Positions 40,594 through 43,607 of a stretch of DNA of 43,607 bases are shown one piece after another. The first letter of the stretch is position 1. Each line of letters opens with the position of its first letter. Where the stretch lies: contig CALCJE010000403.1 in NCBI GenBank assembly GCA_937965665.1, forward strand, positions 1-43,607. The letters are read 5' to 3'. The notes under the pieces were generated by a model that worked only from the letters and a program-made list of their open reading frames with translations, was not told the DNA's origin and ran no database searches. This DNA is from an uncultured Bacteroidales bacterium. GTDB taxonomy: Bacteria > Bacteroidota > Bacteroidia > Bacteroidales > UBA4417. The translations under genes were made by a program, and so were the position numbers.

Positions 40594-40613
40594 ATTGGGC
40601 AATTTACAGGGGC

Positions 40614-41102
40614 TTATTCAGGAGTAGCATGCGAAGTAGCCATATCGCGGGTACAAACGTACTTGCCATTTCGTTTTGCAAAGAAACTGAAGTAGTGCCC
40701 GTTCTGCAATACCTTGCCGGTGGAATCAACACGTTTGTAAGATCCGATTTCAGCTACATTGTTGCCATCATCGGTAACATAGATTTCCATGGTTTCGTTT
40801 ATAATTTTAGCCCCTTTTGGAAAATCCTTTAGTTCTTCGATGATAAACTGATGAATGGCTTCCTTGCCTTTTATGGGTTCCTGACCCACAAAATAGCTCA
40901 CTGCACTGTCGCCATAATAGGTCAGCGAATCGACATTCCTGTGTGTGTAAACCGCAGCGAATTTGTTTTCAATTTCCTGAATTTCGGCTTTCACTTTTTC
41001 TTTATCAATAACAGGTTTTGCCTTTTGCTGACTGCAGGCTACCAATATCAATAGCATTAAAGCCATCAATCCGCCCAAACTAATCTTGTTCTTCATAATC
41101 AT
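40614..41102 (-). CDS. NTF2-like (DUF4440/SnoaL type) lipoprotein
   Basis: The 162-residue protein has a lipoprotein signal ending LMLLILVACSQQ. The mature part fits a cone-shaped NTF2-like fold: a first helix (KAEIQEIENKFAAVYTHRNVD), YYGDSAVSYF, KGKEAIHQFIIEELKD, then strands MEIYVTDDGNNVAEIGSYKRV and GHYFSFFAKRNGKYVCTRDMAT (each in part). Such domains bind small ligands or act as ketosteroid-isomerase-like enzymes; no specific catalytic residues can be assigned. The start is the ATG at 41102 or the one two codons later (41096), which gives a more typical MKNK signal start. It stands alone between terminator and the efflux genes. Confidence 0.82.
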   Translation of the reverse strand: MIMKNKISLGGLMALMLLILVACSQQKAKPVIDKEKVKAEIQEIENKFAAVYTHRNVDSLTYYGDSAVSYFVGQEPIKGKEAIHQFIIEELKDFPKGAKIINETMEIYVTDDGNNVAEIGSYKRVDSTGKVLQNGHYFSFFAKRNGKYVCTRDMATSHATPE

Positions 41103-41241
41103 GTTACTTTTAAATGTTATTAGAAGTTTGATATTTATGCTTTTAATCCAAAAACCTTGATACCGTACTGAAGATAAATCAGCTTGATTTCACCAGCTTG
41201 CTGAATCAGAAAGCATTATTCAAAATTACTTGCAGGCTGGC
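41103..41241. other. Short intergenic region, nothing identified
   Basis: The 139 bp between the NTF2-like gene and the end of the outer-membrane efflux gene hold no obvious terminator or -7 box. Confidence 0.4.
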
Positions 41242-42666
41242 TTATTTTGCATCCCATCCGCCACCCAGGGCCTTGAACAGGTTAACTACAGCAATATTCT
41301 GCTGGGTTTGGGCAGTGGATTCGTTAAATTCGGCGGCAAAAAGGTTATCCTGCTGTATGAGCAGTTCCAGGTAGTTGGTGTACCCGTCGTAGTAGCGAGC
41401 TTCGGTCAGGCTATAGGCTTTTGAAGCTGCTTCAAGTGCTGATTTATAGGCCAGGTATTCCTGTTTATTGAGTCGTAGCGATGCCAGTGAATTATCTACT
41501 TCAGCGAAAGCATTTAAAACCGTTTTTTGATACTGGTAACTGTATTGATCTGCCTTGTAACGCTGTGCTTCTACCCTTCTTTTATTTTTGCCGAACTCGA
41601 AGATGGGACCAAATATGCTGCCACCTACACCAAGTGCAAGCGAGGCCGGATCAACAATGGTGGCAAGGTCGGGAGTAGCGGTTCCCAGGAATCCGGTAAG
41701 GCTGATGGAAGGGAATCGCATGGCCGTGGCTACTCCTATTTCCTCGGTTTGCGAAATAAGGGTTTGTTCGGCAGCAATAATATCGGGCCTGCGGAGCAGC
41801 AAATCGGAAGGTATGCCCGCGGGGATCTCGGGGGGTAACTGCTGGTCATAGATGCTGTTGCCACGCTCAATCAGCCCGGGTGTAAGCCCGGTTAAAACCC
41901 GAAGGGCATTCTGGGTAATAATCACTGTACGCTCGGCATTCGGAACTGCAGCCTGAGCAATTGCTAATTGTTGCTGAGCCTGCAGTTTATCCAGTTCCGA
42001 AACATATCCTTTACTAAATCTTTCGGAGATAATCTTCAGGGATTCAGTCCGCGACTGAACAGCTTTATTTGCAATAGCCAGCCTGTTATCGGCATCGCGA
42101 AGCAGGAAATAAAAGGTAGCCGTTTCGGCGATAAGGCTTACCCGGACGGCCTGGGCATTATTTTCTGTTGCCAGGAACTGCGCCCAGGCTGAGCGTTTCT
42201 GATGGCGAAGCTTCCCGAACAGGTCAATTTCCCAATTCATGGTAGCGTAGCCACTGTAAGCCTGCCCGTTAACACCGGCACCAACTTTCTGTGCATTGTC
42301 GCCAACATCATTGTACCCTGCTTTTACACTATAGCCGAACGAAGGGTACAATTCTGATTTTGTAAAACCGTAAATAGCCCGTGCTTCCTCAACCCTCGAA
42401 ATTGCAGTAAGCAGGTCGAGGTTGCTGCTCAGAACAGTTTTGATCAGGTTGGTAAGCGCCGGATCTTTATACACTTCGGTCCAGCCGATAAGCGCAACTG
42501 AATCTTTGTACGCTGAAGAATCAAGTACAATGGTTGAAACCGCAACCGACGCATCACCACCACTATATGCGGTGTTTGCTTTCATTTGCGGACGTTCATA
42601 TTTTGGCCCAACCAGGCATGATGAGAGTCCGGCGATGAGTAATATTATGCTAAGAATCTTCTTCAT
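41242..42666 (-). CDS. NodT/OprM-type outer membrane efflux lipoprotein
   Basis: Starting at the ATG at 42666, the 474-residue product has a lipoprotein signal ending LLIAGLSSCLVGPKYERP; the VGPxYxxP sequence right after the Cys is the hallmark of the OprM/NodT family of outer-membrane factors. The body has the duplicated long-helix plan, with LRRPDIIAAEQTLI (the family LRRPDI motif) in the middle and an ending VNLFKALGGGWDAK close to the family's LxxALGGGW. It forms the outer-membrane duct for the RND pump encoded immediately upstream; only 1 bp separates its ATG from that stop codon. A longer frame to 42732 would overlap the permease and precede the signal peptide. Confidence 0.93.
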   Translation of the reverse strand: MKKILSIILLIAGLSSCLVGPKYERPQMKANTAYSGGDASVAVSTIVLDSSAYKDSVALIGWTEVYKDPALTNLIKTVLSSNLDLLTAISRVEEARAIYGFTKSELYPSFGYSVKAGYNDVGDNAQKVGAGVNGQAYSGYATMNWEIDLFGKLRHQKRSAWAQFLATENNAQAVRVSLIAETATFYFLLRDADNRLAIANKAVQSRTESLKIISERFSKGYVSELDKLQAQQQLAIAQAAVPNAERTVIITQNALRVLTGLTPGLIERGNSIYDQQLPPEIPAGIPSDLLLRRPDIIAAEQTLISQTEEIGVATAMRFPSISLTGFLGTATPDLATIVDPASLALGVGGSIFGPIFEFGKNKRRVEAQRYKADQYSYQYQKTVLNAFAEVDNSLASLRLNKQEYLAYKSALEAASKAYSLTEARYYDGYTNYLELLIQQDNLFAAEFNESTAQTQQNIAVVNLFKALGGGWDAK

Positions 42667-42667
42667 A

Positions 42668-43607
42668 TTATTTGCCCTCCTCATTTTTAATAACTTCTGG
42701 AACAACATCTTTCTTCTTGCCCATTTTTTCAATCATTACAAACAGGGCCGGAATGGAGAAAACACCCAATACAGTTGCAATGAGCATCCCGGCGAAAACA
42801 GCCATACCCATTACAATACGGGCCTGTGATCCTGCACCGGTAGCTGTTAATAAAGGTGTAACGCCCAGGATAAATGCAAAAGCGGTCATCAGGATGGGTC
42901 GGAAACGCAATTTGGCAGAAGTCATAGCAGCTTCCATGAGCGGAACACCTCTTTCGTTCTCCATTTTAGCAAACTCCACAATGAGAATAGCATTTTTAGC
43001 CGCAAGCCCGATAAGCATAACCAAACCGATTTGTGCAAAAACGTTGATTACGTATGCATCGCTGGTAAAACGTGCAAGGAACAACCCAAGAAATGCCCCA
43101 AATACGGCAAAAGGAGTTCCAAGGAGCACACTGAAAGGAAGTTTCCAGCTTTCGTATTGTGCAGCCAGGATCAGGAAAACAAATACCAGAGCCATAATAA
43201 ACACGGTAGCGCCACCGGGTGAATGTTTCTCCTGATAGGAGAGGTTTATATAGTCAAGGCTCATGTTTGAAGGCAGAACTTCTTTACCTACTTCCTCGAG
43301 TGCTTTCAGGGCCTGAGAACTGCTATAGCCTTCAGCCGGTTCGCCACCAACTTCTGCAGCGCGGAACAGGTTAAGCCGGTTTGTGAAATCCGGTCCGGTA
43401 ACCTTAGTAACAGCCACCAGGGTTGAAAGCGGAACCATATCGCCCTGGCTATTCTTAACAGCCATTTGCTGCAATGCATCTGGATTTAAGCGATCCTGGC
43501 CTTCTGCCTGGAGAAATACCTTATATTGCCGACCGAAGCGGTTGAAATCGTTCACATAATTTGCACCTAAAAATGCTCCGAGTGCCTCGGTGACTGTTGA
43601 AAGATCG
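42668..43607 (-). CDS. RND efflux permease (HAE1/AcrB family), C-terminal fragment
   Basis: The reading frame stays open to the right window edge, so about 312 C-terminal residues of a protein of roughly 1050 are seen. It includes the end of the second periplasmic loop (LGANYVNDFNRFGRQYKVFLQ, read through the edge), VPLSTLVAVTKVTGPD, YEKHSPGG-like SYQEKHSPGG before TM8, and TM8-12 with LVMLIGLAAKNAILIVEFA and FRPILMTAFAFILGV. This places it in the hydrophobe/amphiphile efflux (AcrB) branch, closer to AcrB than the pump at 17.6-21 kb. Any GTG start inside the window is an artefact of the cut. It is translationally close to the outer-membrane factor that follows. Confidence 0.95.
   Translation of the reverse strand, partial: DLSTVTEALGAFLGANYVNDFNRFGRQYKVFLQAEGQDRLNPDALQQMAVKNSQGDMVPLSTLVAVTKVTGPDFTNRLNLFRAAEVGGEPAEGYSSSQALKALEEVGKEVLPSNMSLDYINLSYQEKHSPGGATVFIMALVFVFLILAAQYESWKLPFSVLLGTPFAVFGAFLGLFLARFTSDAYVINVFAQIGLVMLIGLAAKNAILIVEFAKMENERGVPLMEAAMTSAKLRFRPILMTAFAFILGVTPLLTATGAGSQARIVMGMAVFAGMLIATVLGVFSIPALFVMIEKMGKKKDVVPEVIKNEEGK

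Noticed and set aside
40359..40832. Plus-strand frame of 157 codons between paralog 2 and the NTF2-like gene
   Set aside because: Its second half is antisense to the NTF2-like lipoprotein and passes through a terminator hairpin; no recognisable domain.

Overview
The window looks like a chromosomal segment of a Bacteroidota bacterium, probably an anaerobic or facultative Bacteroidales/Marinilabiliales-like lineage; I cannot place it lower from sequence alone. The evidence is a type IX secretion sorting tail on the endonuclease at 5.8 kb, a DUF4270 lipoprotein, S46 and M49 peptidases, many short-lipobox lipoproteins, Bacteroidota-style -7 boxes (TAnnTTTG) ahead of many genes, and the mce-mmd sodium-pump operon. 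I see no rRNA, tRNA, CRISPR array, integrase, transposase or phage gene. This is an ordinary core/accessory chromosome rather than a mobile island.

Layout. 0-4.5 kb (minus): the start of a diacylglycerol-kinase-type lipid kinase cut by the window edge, a MATE exporter, peptidyl-tRNA hydrolase, and an overlapping omega-amidase/aminotransferase pair. 4.6-7.4 kb (plus): free methionine-R-sulfoxide reductase, a degenerate MntP-like membrane protein, a secreted endonuclease I and QueD. The pair at 2.5-4.5 kb and the reductase at 4.7 kb form a methionine-centred divergent locus. 7.4-12.4 kb (minus): tandem-repeat DNA, uridine kinase, then the five-gene operon mce-mmdA-oadG-biotin carrier-oadB, which would epimerise and decarboxylate methylmalonyl-CoA while exporting Na+. 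12.7-17.2 kb (minus): glmS, a DUF4270 lipoprotein and a stunted GT5 'glycogen synthase'.

17.6-24.3 kb (minus): a TetR-TolC-MFP-RND efflux operon with a probable operator ahead of the regulator. 24.7-28.5 kb (minus): lnt, a palindrome-rich REP-like segment, and a biotin-free carboxyltransferase (oadA/pycB type). 28.7-32.8 kb (plus): two exported peptidases, an M49-like lipoprotein and a DPP7-like S46 enzyme. 33-37.6 kb: DUF5995, VF530, and a series of small lipoproteins and an outer-membrane beta-barrel. 37.8-40.3 kb (plus): two tandem paralogous secreted proteins with a near-identical N-terminal domain and low-complexity Tyr/Pro, Asn, Ser and Gly/Arg tails. 40.6-43.6 kb (minus): an NTF2-like lipoprotein and a second RND efflux set (NodT/OprM-type outer-membrane factor plus the C-terminal part of an HAE1 permease that runs off the window).

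The observation I rate most interesting is a 20-bp palindrome, ATTGTTATTTAAATAACAAT, that occurs upstream of the biotin-free carboxyltransferase gene (one perfect and one degenerate copy) and, with two changes, upstream of the mce-mmd operon 16 kb away. It suggests one regulator tying together the methylmalonyl-CoA and oxaloacetate/pyruvate branches. The only biotin carrier gene in the window lies in the mmd operon, so the two loci may also share a protein subunit.
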